NCBI GenBank assembly: GCA_040752275.1
Contig: JBFMFH010000007.1
Coordinates: 32,355 to 96,354, forward strand
Length of the DNA: 64,000 bases
Direction of reading: 5' to 3'
From: JBFMFH01 sp040752275
GTDB lineage: Bacteria > Acidobacteriota > Vicinamibacteria > Vicinamibacterales > JAKQTR01
Shown one piece after another: positions 53,886 to 63,149 of this stretch. The notes beneath the pieces were generated by a model. The model was not told the DNA's origin. It was given only the letters and a program-made list of their open reading frames with translations, and did no database searches. The first letter of the stretch is position 1, and each line of letters opens with the position of its first letter. Both the position numbers and the translations under genes were made by a program.

Positions 53886-56462
53886 TCACGCGCCGGGCGA
53901 CTCGCTGCCGGGTGCCGGTGCCGCGACACCGGCCTGAAGCAACTGCGCGATCCCGGAGAACAGCGCCGCCAGCGTCGCCGCCGTGTCCGGCGGGGCTTCG
54001 ATCACCAGCCCGCCCCCTCCCGTCGGGCGCATCGTCAGGCCGGAGAGCAGGCGCTGGATCCCGGCCGCTGACGGCATGGCGGCTCCTTCCGGCGGGATTG
54101 GCGCCGGCACGTCGCTCGCCTCATCGCCGGCCGCCACGATCGCATCGATCTCGCGATCCACGCCGTCATCATCGGGAGGAGCGGCGGCCACGGCAGGGCT
54201 TGGAGTTGCCGTCATCGCCGGTGCGAGGATGTGCTCGATCCGGGAAAGGAAGCTGCCCGCACGCTCGAAGACCACCTCGTCGCTCGTCCCGTCGAACAAG
54301 CCCGTGAAGAGCGCCCGCTTCGACCCGACCAGATCGGCGATGCGCGATTCGACGCCCGGCTCGCTGACGAGGTTGTAAACGTCGATGGGCCGGCGCTGGC
54401 CGAGGCGATGGATGCGGCCAATGCGCTGTTCGAGCACCGCAGGATTCCAGGGCAGCTCGATGTTGATGCAGGCACTGGCCGCCCGCTGCAGGTTGAGGCC
54501 GACGCCACCGGCATCGGTCGCGAACAGCACGCGGCAACGGGGATCGTCGTGGAAGTCGACGAGGCTCTGCGTGCGCTGCTTCTGACCCTCGGCGCCGGTG
54601 AAGAACGCCGGCCTCACGCCTTCGCGGGCGAGTTCGGCGCGGGTCGCCCAGTGCGCCAGCCGGAGCATCCGCCGCCACTGGCTGAAGACCACGACCTTCC
54701 GTTCCTGCGCCAGGGCAAGCTGGGTGACGAGCTCGCGCAGTTCCGAGAGCTTCGGGCTGGCCAGGCCGCGCAGCGTGGACTCCGTCGGTCGCTCGATGCG
54801 CGACAGGTCTGGCCAGGTTTCGGTGAAGCGCAGTTGCGCCAGGCCGTTCGCGATGATCCGCTGCGTGGTGAGCAGCGTCATCAACCGCAGGAACTCCTGC
54901 TGCCGGAGCGGCCGGCGCCGGGCGATGGCGTAGATCTGCGCGATGGGCTGGTTCAACGCGTCGTGCTCATCGATCTGCTCGGGACTCATCTCGATGGGAA
55001 TCCGCGTATCGGTGCGCGAGGGCAGCTGCGAGATCACGTCCTGGCGGATGCGCCGCACCATGCAGGGCGCGAGGCGCAACCGTAGGGTCTCGAGATGGCG
55101 GGCACCGCCCGCGCCGGCCTGGCCGTCGGTTGGCATCGTGTGCCACGCCCCGAGCCGCCACTTCGGTTCGAGCGCCAGGTCGTCGACCCACTCGACAATC
55201 GACGCGAGTTCGTCGAGCCGGTTCTCCATCGGCGTGCCCGTGAGCACGAGTCGATACGCCGGGTCGAGGCGCTTCACCGTCAGAGCCGTCCTCGTGGCCC
55301 AGTTCTTGATGCGCTGGGCTTCGTCAAGCACCACGATCTCCGGCTGCCATGCGCGGACGATGTCGAGGTCGCGGATGAGTTGTTCGTAGTTGCCGAGCAG
55401 GAACCCGCGTCGGTAGGCTTTGAAGGTCGCGCGGCGCTCGGCGGGCCCTCCCTCCACCACGGCGGCGGGCGCGTCGGTGAACAGCTGCCACTCGCGCAGC
55501 CACTGCGGTTTCAGTGCGGCTGGCACAATGAGCAGGCCGCGGCTCACGCGGCCCGTATGGTAGAGCGTGTGGCACGCGGCAATTGCCTGGGCCGTCTTGC
55601 CGAGGCCCATGTCGTCGGCCAGGAGCAGTCGGCCCTCGGTCAGAAACCTTTCGACGCCGTCAGTCTGGTACGGATACAACGGCTGCTTCAGGGTCCGCAG
55701 GGCTCGGCGAAGCACCTTCCGTGCCGCCGAAGCGCTGGCCCGGCGATCGAGCAGCGTGCGCTCCTGCTCCAGCAGCGCGTGCAACGCGGGTTCGGCCCCG
55801 GCGTAGCGGAGCGCGTCGCGCAGGGCATCGACCAGCGCCAGACGCTGTCTCGGCTGCTGCGGCACCGTGATGATCCAGTCGCCCCCTCCTGCTCGGCGAA
55901 GCCAGCGACGAGTCGCGCCAATCGGCGTGCCGTTCACGAAACGCACCCGTGCCAGCCAGTCGCCGGGACCGGTCAGCGGACGAATCGGGTCCCATCGCCA
56001 CGGGAGCGGCGCCGGAGTTGCGTGATCTGCGCTTTCGGTCCGATGGCGTTTTCTCACATCCTCGAGCACCGCGACGAGGTGCTTGCAGAGTCCGAGCGAG
56101 TTGCGTAGGAAGTCTGGGCACTCACAGCTTCCGTCCAGCGGGTCGAGCTGGTGCAGCAGTGTGCGGTACGGACGCGCTCGCGAGTCACGGCGTCGTGTGG
56201 CGTAGATACCCAACGGTCCCCTCGACGGTCGTCTGACCACCTGCACATCGTCGGCGCGGGCGGAGGCGCATCTGCGCAGGGCCGCCTCGAGCGCATCGTG
56301 CTGGACCGGCCAGTCGCCGCCTCTCGTCACGGCCAGGATGTGCTCGACGAGGCGCTCGGGCGTCAGCCCTACCGTGTGCCGCTTCGCGCGGACGAGGAGT
56401 GTCCGATAGGCCTCGGTATCGGTGATCGGGGTGGCGTCCTGCCTGGGGAGTGGCATGCTCAT
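53886..56462 (-). CDS. drmD: DISARM SNF2-family helicase DrmD with SWIM zinc finger
   Basis: DrmD is the SNF2 helicase that marks class 1 DISARM. The 858-aa product has a SWIM-type zinc finger (CECPDFLRNSLGLCKHLVAV, near residue 115). The SNF2 ATPase has LADDMGLGKTAQAIA, VVLDEAQRIKNWATR, and a C-terminal lobe with VFATDAGGVGLNLQRAASAC and EQRIGRIHRLGQRRPI. The first ATG that avoids a low-information N-terminus is 56462; the frame is open to 56627. Class 1 loci usually place drmD next to the DrmMI gene; here cargo genes intervene. Confidence 0.85.
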   Translation of the reverse strand: MSMPLPRQDATPITDTEAYRTLLVRAKRHTVGLTPERLVEHILAVTRGGDWPVQHDALEAALRRCASARADDVQVVRRPSRGPLGIYATRRRDSRARPYRTLLHQLDPLDGSCECPDFLRNSLGLCKHLVAVLEDVRKRHRTESADHATPAPLPWRWDPIRPLTGPGDWLARVRFVNGTPIGATRRWLRRAGGGDWIITVPQQPRQRLALVDALRDALRYAGAEPALHALLEQERTLLDRRASASAARKVLRRALRTLKQPLYPYQTDGVERFLTEGRLLLADDMGLGKTAQAIAACHTLYHTGRVSRGLLIVPAALKPQWLREWQLFTDAPAAVVEGGPAERRATFKAYRRGFLLGNYEQLIRDLDIVRAWQPEIVVLDEAQRIKNWATRTALTVKRLDPAYRLVLTGTPMENRLDELASIVEWVDDLALEPKWRLGAWHTMPTDGQAGAGGARHLETLRLRLAPCMVRRIRQDVISQLPSRTDTRIPIEMSPEQIDEHDALNQPIAQIYAIARRRPLRQQEFLRLMTLLTTQRIIANGLAQLRFTETWPDLSRIERPTESTLRGLASPKLSELRELVTQLALAQERKVVVFSQWRRMLRLAHWATRAELAREGVRPAFFTGAEGQKQRTQSLVDFHDDPRCRVLFATDAGGVGLNLQRAASACINIELPWNPAVLEQRIGRIHRLGQRRPIDVYNLVSEPGVESRIADLVGSKRALFTGLFDGTSDEVVFERAGSFLSRIEHILAPAMTATPSPAVAAAPPDDDGVDREIDAIVAAGDEASDVPAPIPPEGAAMPSAAGIQRLLSGLTMRPTGGGGLVIEAPPDTAATLAALFSGIAQLLQAGVAAPAPGSESPGA

Positions 56463-56646
56463 GATCCGTGTATCCTGTCGAGTCCGGGCGTCTGACCGCC
56501 GACGTATTCTGTCACGGTCGCAGGCGTGCAGGTCGGCGATCGCCATTGAGCGGCGTATAGTAGCCCACGCCCGAGCAGGAAGCCGCGACCTACGACATCT
56601 GACGCGGTGCATGCAGTCATCGGGCATTGAGCCGAGGAGCCCTGCC

Positions 56647-57447
56647 GTGCGCTACGCCGAATCCCGTGACCGACTTCAGAATGCCCTTCACGAGGCCGGC
56701 CTGTACTCCCCTCACACAAGTCGTCGCATCGAGCGCATCGAGCTCGGTGATACCGCCCGGAGTTGGAAGATCTATCTCCACCGGGTCGTGCCCCCGGGGA
56801 CGGAGCCGTTCCACGTCTCGGCGTCGGTCGAGTTCGGGTGGAGCCCCGTCAACTCGGCTCGCGCGTACACCAGCGAAGAGGACGTTCTGACGGAACTCCT
56901 CGGTCGACGGCGTCGCCCCCTTCGCACCGAGCGCAGATGGACGCGGATCGACCTGTCCCTCCGGGCGAGTCTCCCGTACGGCTCCACGACGCCAATGCCA
57001 GAGCCTCAGGTGTTCGGCGCCTGGACTGCCGCTGTCGTGGCAGAGGCCGACGCGGTCTTCACCGCGATCGAGGAAAGAAAGGGGCGGACCGTGGCTGTCC
57101 TGGGCAGCCACGGCGGCGTGGAGCTGCGAGCACGCTGCGGACCCGATGGCCTGGCGTCCCTGGAAGCGTTGGCGCTTTCCGGCTTTCGGATGGTTCGCGT
57201 GCCTCGGGTTTGGGATGATCCCGATCGTCTGGCTGCGGAGAGGGATCCAGGCATCGAGCTTCGGCAATTGGCACGAATGTTCAGGACCGCATTCGACGAG
57301 TGGTCACAGAAAGTGGCGGACCTCGCAACCTGGATCCGTTATTCCCCTCCGCCACCTGGGTCGACGCCGGTTGGGCCCTGGTTCGACGACCAGGCCTGGG
57401 ACGACGACGACGATGATGATGATGGCGGACCGGAGACGACGCACTGA
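56647..57447 (+). CDS. Protein of unknown function with Asp-rich tail
   Basis: I do not recognise this 266-aa protein. It has no signal peptide or membrane segment, several beta-type stretches (WKIYLHRVVPPGTEPFHVSA), a Glu/Arg-rich middle and an acidic tail (WDDDDDDDDGG). The GTG at 56647 follows a GAGGAG ribosome site and is preferred to ATG 56611. It is divergent from drmD and convergent with the DUF5131 gene. Its position inside a defence island suggests a role there, but this is inference only. Confidence 0.6.
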   Translation: MRYAESRDRLQNALHEAGLYSPHTSRRIERIELGDTARSWKIYLHRVVPPGTEPFHVSASVEFGWSPVNSARAYTSEEDVLTELLGRRRRPLRTERRWTRIDLSLRASLPYGSTTPMPEPQVFGAWTAAVVAEADAVFTAIEERKGRTVAVLGSHGGVELRARCGPDGLASLEALALSGFRMVRVPRVWDDPDRLAAERDPGIELRQLARMFRTAFDEWSQKVADLATWIRYSPPPPGSTPVGPWFDDQAWDDDDDDDDGGPETTH

Positions 57448-57480
57448 CGCGCCGATCTGTCTGCGTGTGGGGCGCGCGAT

Positions 57481-57502
57481 CGCGCGGCATCGCTGCCGCG
57501 CG
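57481..57502. terminator. Bidirectional hairpin between convergent genes
   Basis: CGCGCGGCA-TCGC-TGCCGCGCG gives a perfect nine-pair stem with a four-base loop, between the unknown gene (plus) and DUF5131 (minus). It is the right place for a shared terminator. No T-run follows on either strand. Confidence 0.5.
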
Positions 57503-57509
57503 CTTCGAC

Positions 57510-57550
57510 GCGACACGAAAACCTAATCAGCGCGCGACACAAGAACCTAA
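57510..57550. repeat. Two-copy 24-base tandem repeat at the DUF5131 3' end
   Basis: GCGACACGAAAACCTAA and GCGACACAAGAACCTAA (15 of 17 bases equal) lie 24 bases apart. The second copy covers the DUF5131 stop codon. Confidence 0.6.
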
Positions 57551-58374
57551 ACGCTGACCGAACTGTCGCCGAGATTGTCACGTCGGTGTCGGCTGCCGGA
57601 TATGCCGTCCGTAAGCGCGCGGCTGTCGCGCCGCGTCCGGAGGCCTGGAGACCGTTCTGCTGCCGGCACGATTCGCGGAAGCTCGTCCCATGTGCGGCCT
57701 TCGAGCAGGCGCCCGGCCTTCTTCTTGTTCGTTCCGCCCCACTGCTTGAAGAAGAAGGGCACGCCAGCCGCCCGGCACGCATTGCGTATCTCGATCGCCC
57801 ACTCGGCTTCCATGGACCTCGCCCTCGGGCCGGACTCCCCACCCACGATGGCCCAGTCAACCCCGTCGAGGTTGACCGCACCAACAGACTCGAGCAGGGG
57901 CTCGAATGACACGAAGCGCACCGAAGCCGGCACACGGCGCAGCTGATCGATGCGGTTCAGGTACTTGGCGCTCTCCACACTGACGCCCATCCACACGTTG
58001 GCGGACCATTCGAGGCGACCAGCCATGGCCTCCAGGCGCGCGGCGCGCTTCGTCAGCACCTGGAACGTGTGCCACGAGGCTCTCCGCATGACATCGAACA
58101 CCCGACTCAGGAATGCCTCGGGCACGTCCTCATGAAAGAGGTCGCTCATCGAGTTGACAAAGACCGTCTGCGGTTTCTTCCAGGAGATCGGCAACTCGAG
58201 TACGTGGTCGTGCAGCGCGACGTCGAAGCCGGTCGCGTAGTTGGGCTGCCCCATGGCCTGCAGCCGCCTCGCCATGCGCTCGGCGTAGCAGTTCTTGCAG
58301 CCCGGGCTGATCTTGGAACAGCCGGTCACGGGGTTCCACGTCGACTCGGTCCATTCGATGGCCGACTTCCCCAT
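57547..58374 (-). CDS. Phage Gp37/Gp68-type DUF5131 protein (three-Cys motif)
   Basis: The 275-aa product starts MGKSAIEWTESTWNPVTGCS and carries Cys19, Cys26 and Cys29 in GCSKISPGCKNCYAERMA, a radical-SAM-like three-Cys pattern. VFVNSMSDLFHEDVP, WHTFQVLTKRAARL and WAIVGGESGPRARSMEAEW follow, all typical of DUF5131. These proteins regularly pair with TcmP proteins, as here, where its ATG lies directly before the TcmP stop. The reaction is not established; a radical-SAM modification is an inference. It is found in phages and in bacterial genomic islands. Confidence 0.9.
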   Translation of the reverse strand: MGKSAIEWTESTWNPVTGCSKISPGCKNCYAERMARRLQAMGQPNYATGFDVALHDHVLELPISWKKPQTVFVNSMSDLFHEDVPEAFLSRVFDVMRRASWHTFQVLTKRAARLEAMAGRLEWSANVWMGVSVESAKYLNRIDQLRRVPASVRFVSFEPLLESVGAVNLDGVDWAIVGGESGPRARSMEAEWAIEIRNACRAAGVPFFFKQWGGTNKKKAGRLLEGRTWDELPRIVPAAERSPGLRTRRDSRALTDGISGSRHRRDNLGDSSVSV

Positions 58375-58375
58375 G

Positions 58376-59232
58376 TCACCCCTGCCTGTCTCGGTACTTG
58401 TCGAAGATGTCGCGGACGATCTTCGCGGCAACCGGTTGCTGGCTGGCGAAGAAGAGATAGTACACGATGGCGTTGACGGAGTTTCTCATGGGAAGGGGAT
58501 TGAGCACGAACTCGAAACCGGCCACAGACTTCAGACGCCGCGCAAACGCATCGACCACGTCCCGGTTTCCCATCTTCACGTCGTCCATGTCCCCGAACAG
58601 GGTGGGCTCGCTCTGGTACGCAGCCGTTCGCCAGGATTCGTCTCCCCAAACGCCGTCATGCGCGCCTGTCCCTCTGCCGTGGCCTTCTCCGGGCGGCGCC
58701 ACAATGCGTTCCGGTTGATGTCCATGATCGGGAAGTTGAGGAATATCTCAATGGACTTCATCCTGCCGGCGGTTTCAATCACCTTCCAGTTGAGGTGCAG
58801 CCCGTACGGGTCCAGCACACACAGGGCACGTCGATAGTCCTCGTACCGCACATGCGGAAACACCTTCTCCAGGAGGACCTCGTTGCAGTCTCCCTGGAAG
58901 GGATGCACGTTCGTCCTCCCTTGCACCTCCGGAAGCGCACGAAGGTGATCAACTTTGTCTCCGGCGAGATCGACCAGATAGTAGCTCCGAAACGGCGGCT
59001 CAACGTGGAGGGCATTGAGCGGACTACCCGGGATGAACTCCTGCCGCGCCCTCGACAGGTGAAGGCCTGGGCCGGCGAATCCGTCGATGTAGGCGTAGTC
59101 GAGTTTCTTCGTGGACAGAATCCGCGAGTACGCGGCGGCGTACTTACGGATGATGTCGAGCTTCACTTCGCTCCAGTACCCTATCTCGTCGAACTGGAGG
59201 TCCCCGGCGGCCCGTCGCCTCGCCCGTGTCAT
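58376..59232 (-). pseudogene. tcmP: Three-Cys-motif partner protein TcmP, interrupted by a -1 type frameshift
   Basis: Frame 1 (59232 down to about 58650) gives about 195 residues with a methyltransferase-like start (YIDGFAGPG near residues 48-56) and a DPYG motif at 141-144. Frame 2 continues from about 58650 to 58376 with WGDESWRTAAYQ, GFEFVLNPLPMRN and AIVYYLFFASQQP, the usual TcmP C-terminus. The frames join at TTTGGGG (58644-58650 on the opposite strand); one extra T there would restore about 285 continuous residues. It is either a recent mutation, a sequencing error or, less likely, a slippage site. TcmP is predicted to act with the neighbouring DUF5131 protein. Confidence 0.88.
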
Positions 59233-59398
59233 CGGTGGTGCCTCGGGTGTCCCAATCGCACCCGTCCAAGGGAATTCTGCGTCTCGCCTTCGGCTACGGT
59301 CCTGGAGGAATCAGACCGAGACTGCATTATATTCGCTTTTTATTCGTCTCGCAAGCAGCTTCCTATTGTGAGGTATTTCGTTAGCGAGGCGAATTCCC

Positions 59399-59427
59399 TT
59401 GCCAATGCAGATGCTGTTATTTACACT
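59399..59427 (+). promoter_or_regulatory. Sigma-70-like promoter of the second Fic gene
   Basis: TTGCCA (59399-59404) and TACACT (59422-59427) are 17 bases apart, five and four matches to the consensus. The Fic ATG is 70 bases downstream of the -10 element. Other TA-rich -10 candidates are nearby. Confidence 0.5.
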
Positions 59428-59451
59428 TCTGTATACAACTATTAATAACAG
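59414..59451. promoter_or_regulatory. Nested palindromes over the Fic promoter, putative operator
   Basis: CTGTTATT (59414-59421) and AATAACAG (59444-59451) are perfect inverted arms 22 bases apart. TGTATACA (59430-59437), a perfect palindrome, lies almost at their centre. The arrangement overlaps the -10 element and suggests repression by a dimeric regulator. Confidence 0.5.
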
Positions 59452-59496
59452 GTTGCGCTACTTAAGTATGCTCAACAGCGTTCAGGGCAGTCCGGT

Positions 59497-60669
59497 ATGA
59501 GAAGAGGGGAAACCGGCCGCTACGAGGTCACCGCGGTCGGCGGCGAGCAGGTGCGCGCCTTCGTGCCCGCCCCGCTCCCGCCCGTGCCGCCCATTGAACT
59601 CGAAGGCTCGCTGCAGCAGCAACTCGAGGCGGCGGTCCTCGCCCTGGGCCGCCTCGACGGCGTGTCCACGCTGTTGCCCGACAAGTCCCTCTTCCTTTAT
59701 GCCTACGTCCGCAAGGAGGCCGTGCTCTCCTCGCAGATTGAAGGAACCCAGTCGTCGCTCTCCGACCTGCTGCTGTTCGAACTCGAGGCGGCGCCCGGGG
59801 CGCCCCTCGACGACGTGGTCGAAGTGTCGAACTACGTTGCCGCACTGGAGTATGGCCTCGCGCGGCTGCGCGGGGGCTTCCCGCTCTCCAACCGGCTGAT
59901 CCGCGAGATCCACGGCGTGTTGCTGTCGCGGGGACGCGGCAGCAGCAAGGATCCTGGAGAGTTCCGGCGCTCACAGAACTGGATCGGCGGCAGCCGTCCG
60001 GGCAACGCGGTGTTCGTCCCCCCGCCGCACAGGGCGGTGCCGGACTGCATGGGGGCGCTCGAGCGTTTTCTGCACGCCGACGATGATGGCCTGCCCGTCC
60101 TCGTGCGCGCCGGGCTCGCGCATGTGCAGTTCGAGACCATTCACCCGTTCCTCGATGGCAATGGCCGGGTGGGCCGCCTGCTCGTCACCTTCCTCCTCTC
60201 TCATACCAATGTGCTGCGTGAGCCGCTCCTGTATCTGAGTCTGCACTTCAAGCAGCATCGGGGGCTCTACTACGAGCTGCTCGATCGAGTGCGCCGCGAG
60301 GGGGATTGGGAAGCCTGGCTCGCGTTCTTCCTCGAAGGCGTGCAAAGGACCGCCGAGGGCGCCGTCACGACCGCGCAGCGGCTGGCGGAGATGTTCGCCG
60401 CCGACCGCTTACGAATCGAGCGGCACGGTCGCCGCGCGGGCTCGGCTTTGCGGGTGCACGAGGCGATCAAGTCGCGCCCGATCACGTCCATGGCGGGCGC
60501 CTGCCGGGCCACCGGCCTCTCGTTCCCGGCCGTGTCCTCGGCGATGGACCTGCTGGTCGAGCTCGGTATCGTGCGCGAGTTCACCGGCAAGCGCCGAAAC
60601 CGCCTGTTCGTCTACGACGGGTACCTGGCCGTTCTGAACGAGGGGACAGAGGTGCAGGGCCTCGGGTAG
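59497..60669 (+). CDS. Fic-family protein with C-terminal winged helix
   Basis: The 390-aa product has the catalytic Fic motif HPFLDGNGRVGR at about residues 215-226. It also has the inhibitory helix motif SSQIEGT near residues 78-84 (class II), DPGEFRRSQNWIGG before the core, and a winged-helix C-terminus (SRPITSMAGACRATGLSFPA). It is probably an AMP-transferase that modifies proteins and may bind its own operator. It differs clearly from the Fic protein at 52278, so the island holds two unrelated Fic types. ATG 59497 is close to the frame start. Confidence 0.92.
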   Translation: MRRGETGRYEVTAVGGEQVRAFVPAPLPPVPPIELEGSLQQQLEAAVLALGRLDGVSTLLPDKSLFLYAYVRKEAVLSSQIEGTQSSLSDLLLFELEAAPGAPLDDVVEVSNYVAALEYGLARLRGGFPLSNRLIREIHGVLLSRGRGSSKDPGEFRRSQNWIGGSRPGNAVFVPPPHRAVPDCMGALERFLHADDDGLPVLVRAGLAHVQFETIHPFLDGNGRVGRLLVTFLLSHTNVLREPLLYLSLHFKQHRGLYYELLDRVRREGDWEAWLAFFLEGVQRTAEGAVTTAQRLAEMFAADRLRIERHGRRAGSALRVHEAIKSRPITSMAGACRATGLSFPAVSSAMDLLVELGIVREFTGKRRNRLFVYDGYLAVLNEGTEVQGLG

Positions 60670-60767
60670 AGTGCTCCATCGCCGGCACAGCGGGCGCATC
60701 CACACGCCCAGGCATCGTTTCGATGGCACTCCTGGCTAACTCAGCCCAGAGAGTGTTGACGCTCCGC

Positions 60768-62981
60768 TCAGCGCTTCGTCGCCTCTGCGAGCACCGCCAC
60801 GAACACGTTCGCGAGTACCCCAAGGACCACGACCGTCCACCAGTACCCAGCAACCCTACGGAGTCTTACAGCGACTCGAGGGTTCAGATCGGGGACGCGA
60901 CCAGCCATGAACGAAACCACAGGCATGTAAAGGGCGATTACAGCGAACCACACGGTGACATGCACGACCCACGCTGGATACCGAGGCAAGGCCATGTCCG
61001 CTGAGACTACACTCAGGTAGTTCCCGGCCACGCCCGCCACAGTCGTGGCTGCGGCAGCACGCCATAGAAACGACATGAGTGCTCTTCGCCGCCTGCGCGA
61101 CAGGCGCTCCTCGTTCAATTGTTCCTCGGTGGTCGCAACACGCTTGGCGAGTTCTTCTCGCATCCGGCGTTCTTCGTTCAGTAACCGCTGCAGTTCCATC
61201 ACTTGCGAGTCGGCTCCATGTTGGACTCGGGACAGTTCGTCCCTCAGGGCGGCGGCCGTTTCATCACGCGCCTTCACCACATCTTGCAGTTGAGCCACCT
61301 TGCGTTCCGCCTGAACAACCGACTCTTCGAGTCGCCGATTCTCATCAACGAGTGCTTCGCGTACCAGCTCGATCTGTTCCTCGATCTCTTCTGTTCCTGC
61401 AATCCTGGATCTCAGTGCGTCGTTCATCAAGACCCGCTGAACAGTTTCTCCTGACAGGTCGGCAGCATTGTCGAAACGTGACATCGACCGAAGGATCTTG
61501 AGCGCAACAGACTCGGCGTTGAAGTCGAACACATGGGGGAGTAGCGGCAGCAGCGAATCAACGAGAGCCAGATCCAACTTCTCAGAGCGCGGCACCCAGA
61601 GTTGGAGCAACTGAAGCAGTACCGTTGCGTGAAGGCAGACAGGCACTGAAGTGGGCCTCGTTCTTCTCTTGTGCCTGTCAAAGCCGAGGAAACCAAAGTC
61701 TATGGTCGCCACCCAGACGCCAGCCTCCAGGGGAGACTCGATTCGGGCGGGGCGCCGTCGGTCGACGAAGTGCCACAAGACGACGTCATGCAACAACGTC
61801 TCGTACGACTTGACCCGATGCTCACTCTTCTTGTTCTTCTCGAACGCCTGCTGATCCAGCACGTCATCCAAGACGACCTGATCGACACGGAGCTTGTCCA
61901 AAGACTCGTTGTACAATTCGACGCCCTTGCTGCGAGCAACAGCGAGAAAGTCGTCCTGATATGGCCTGAAGAAGTCCTCTGCCGTAAGTGGCAGAACAGC
62001 ACGCGCCGCTTCGCTGAGGTACTTCAGCGTGATGCCGCTGTAGTCTTGGGTCGCGAGCCGAGCTGCGCTCGCGACGTTGTTTGGAACGCGCAGGCCGGCA
62101 AGCCTGGTCGCATACCCCGCCAGCGCACGTTTGGATTCGTCAATTGTGATTGGAAGAATGTACAGCTTGACCTCGACTCGATCCTGAATGGACGAGATGA
62201 TGCTGCGAAGCGCGTCTACCACGTCATCAGCTGGGTTCTCATGCAGCCCGATGAGCGAGAAGAGGAAGTTCGTGTCGAGGATCACGTGCAGGCGGACCTT
62301 GGCTCTGGTCACTCTGGCGATAGTGTCCAGAGCCGACTCGGGCAAGCCAGTCGCCTGCACCAAGAATGCCGCGTTCAATTGTCGGAGCAGGTAGTCGCGA
62401 ATGTCTTGGTCGTGCGGGTCAATGAACTGAGCGATACACTGGCTGACGGCCGGGCGCCGCTCGGCCGAGATCGAGTTGACGTACGAGGTGTGGGTTGCGG
62501 AATCAGAGACAGCTGGACGTGCGCCAGACACGAGTTCGTACGTCCGCGCCCCAAGTTCCCACACGAGCGGTAGGAGGAATGAACGCTCGAACGCGGCCCA
62601 CTGCCCACTGAGGCCAACCTGGTGAAAGCAGGCGTCGAACCTGGAACGCACTCTTGCTTCGGCGGCATTCGTCGAATCGCGTTGCGTGACTAGTTCCTTC
62701 TTGCGCTCTTCAGAGAGCTTGAACCCGCGTGAGGGGACTTCGAGTAGCACGTGGCGCCTTAGCAGCTCCCGTGTGACGGACTCCAACTGCGCACGCCCCA
62801 GCGGTGCCGGTAGTCGTTCGCCAAGGCATTGCAGTAGGTCTTCAGAGGGGGTGGGGTCCTGCGTCTCCAGCAGAACGGCCTGGACTAGCAATTCAAGCGT
62901 CCTCTGCCGCCACCCGGTCTTTGACAGCTCAACATGGTGGACCAGCGGGGCGAGGGTAGTCGACAGCTCGTGGTGATCCAT
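60768..62981 (-). CDS. PIN-nuclease-like protein with coiled coil and C-terminal membrane helices
   Basis: The 737-aa protein is not a family I can name. Residues 1-100 look like a winged-helix-like domain. Residues about 228-435 look like a PIN-type RNase: HVILDTNFLFSLIG (Asp236), TIDESKR (Glu282), LLHDVVLWHF (Asp399) and VATIDFGFLGFD (Asp428), giving the four acidic residues in order. A long coiled coil spans about 535-640. Three membrane helices follow (about 645-667, 675-700, 712-732). Base composition is visibly less GC-rich than the flanks. It lies between the Fic gene and the methylase gene, and may be a membrane-tethered nuclease effector. Confidence 0.72.
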   Translation of the reverse strand: MDHHELSTTLAPLVHHVELSKTGWRQRTLELLVQAVLLETQDPTPSEDLLQCLGERLPAPLGRAQLESVTRELLRRHVLLEVPSRGFKLSEERKKELVTQRDSTNAAEARVRSRFDACFHQVGLSGQWAAFERSFLLPLVWELGARTYELVSGARPAVSDSATHTSYVNSISAERRPAVSQCIAQFIDPHDQDIRDYLLRQLNAAFLVQATGLPESALDTIARVTRAKVRLHVILDTNFLFSLIGLHENPADDVVDALRSIISSIQDRVEVKLYILPITIDESKRALAGYATRLAGLRVPNNVASAARLATQDYSGITLKYLSEAARAVLPLTAEDFFRPYQDDFLAVARSKGVELYNESLDKLRVDQVVLDDVLDQQAFEKNKKSEHRVKSYETLLHDVVLWHFVDRRRPARIESPLEAGVWVATIDFGFLGFDRHKRRTRPTSVPVCLHATVLLQLLQLWVPRSEKLDLALVDSLLPLLPHVFDFNAESVALKILRSMSRFDNAADLSGETVQRVLMNDALRSRIAGTEEIEEQIELVREALVDENRRLEESVVQAERKVAQLQDVVKARDETAAALRDELSRVQHGADSQVMELQRLLNEERRMREELAKRVATTEEQLNEERLSRRRRRALMSFLWRAAAATTVAGVAGNYLSVVSADMALPRYPAWVVHVTVWFAVIALYMPVVSFMAGRVPDLNPRVAVRLRRVAGYWWTVVVLGVLANVFVAVLAEATKR

Positions 62982-63149
62982 GACTCAACCTCATATTGGC
63001 GACATCGCGGGAACCCCACTCCGGACCCAACGGTGAGTGTCGCACCGCTGAATAGCCAGGAGCGGTACAAGTCGATCCCGATCCAACGACTGTGACTTCT
63101 GCGGTGTGGTCCCTCTCGAAGCGGACGCGTCGGTTCCGGTGGCACATCT

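Larger units (their letters stand above)
59233..59496. other. AT-rich divergent control region
   Basis: This 264-base spacer separates the divergent tcmP and Fic genes. The right half is far richer in A and T than anything else in the window, and holds the promoter for Fic and probably one for tcmP. Confidence 0.6.

Noticed and set aside
58644..58650. Programmed -1 frameshifting in tcmP
   Set aside because: The tract does not match a good slippery heptamer in the needed frame, and no stimulatory stem was evident, so a deletion or sequencing error is more likely.
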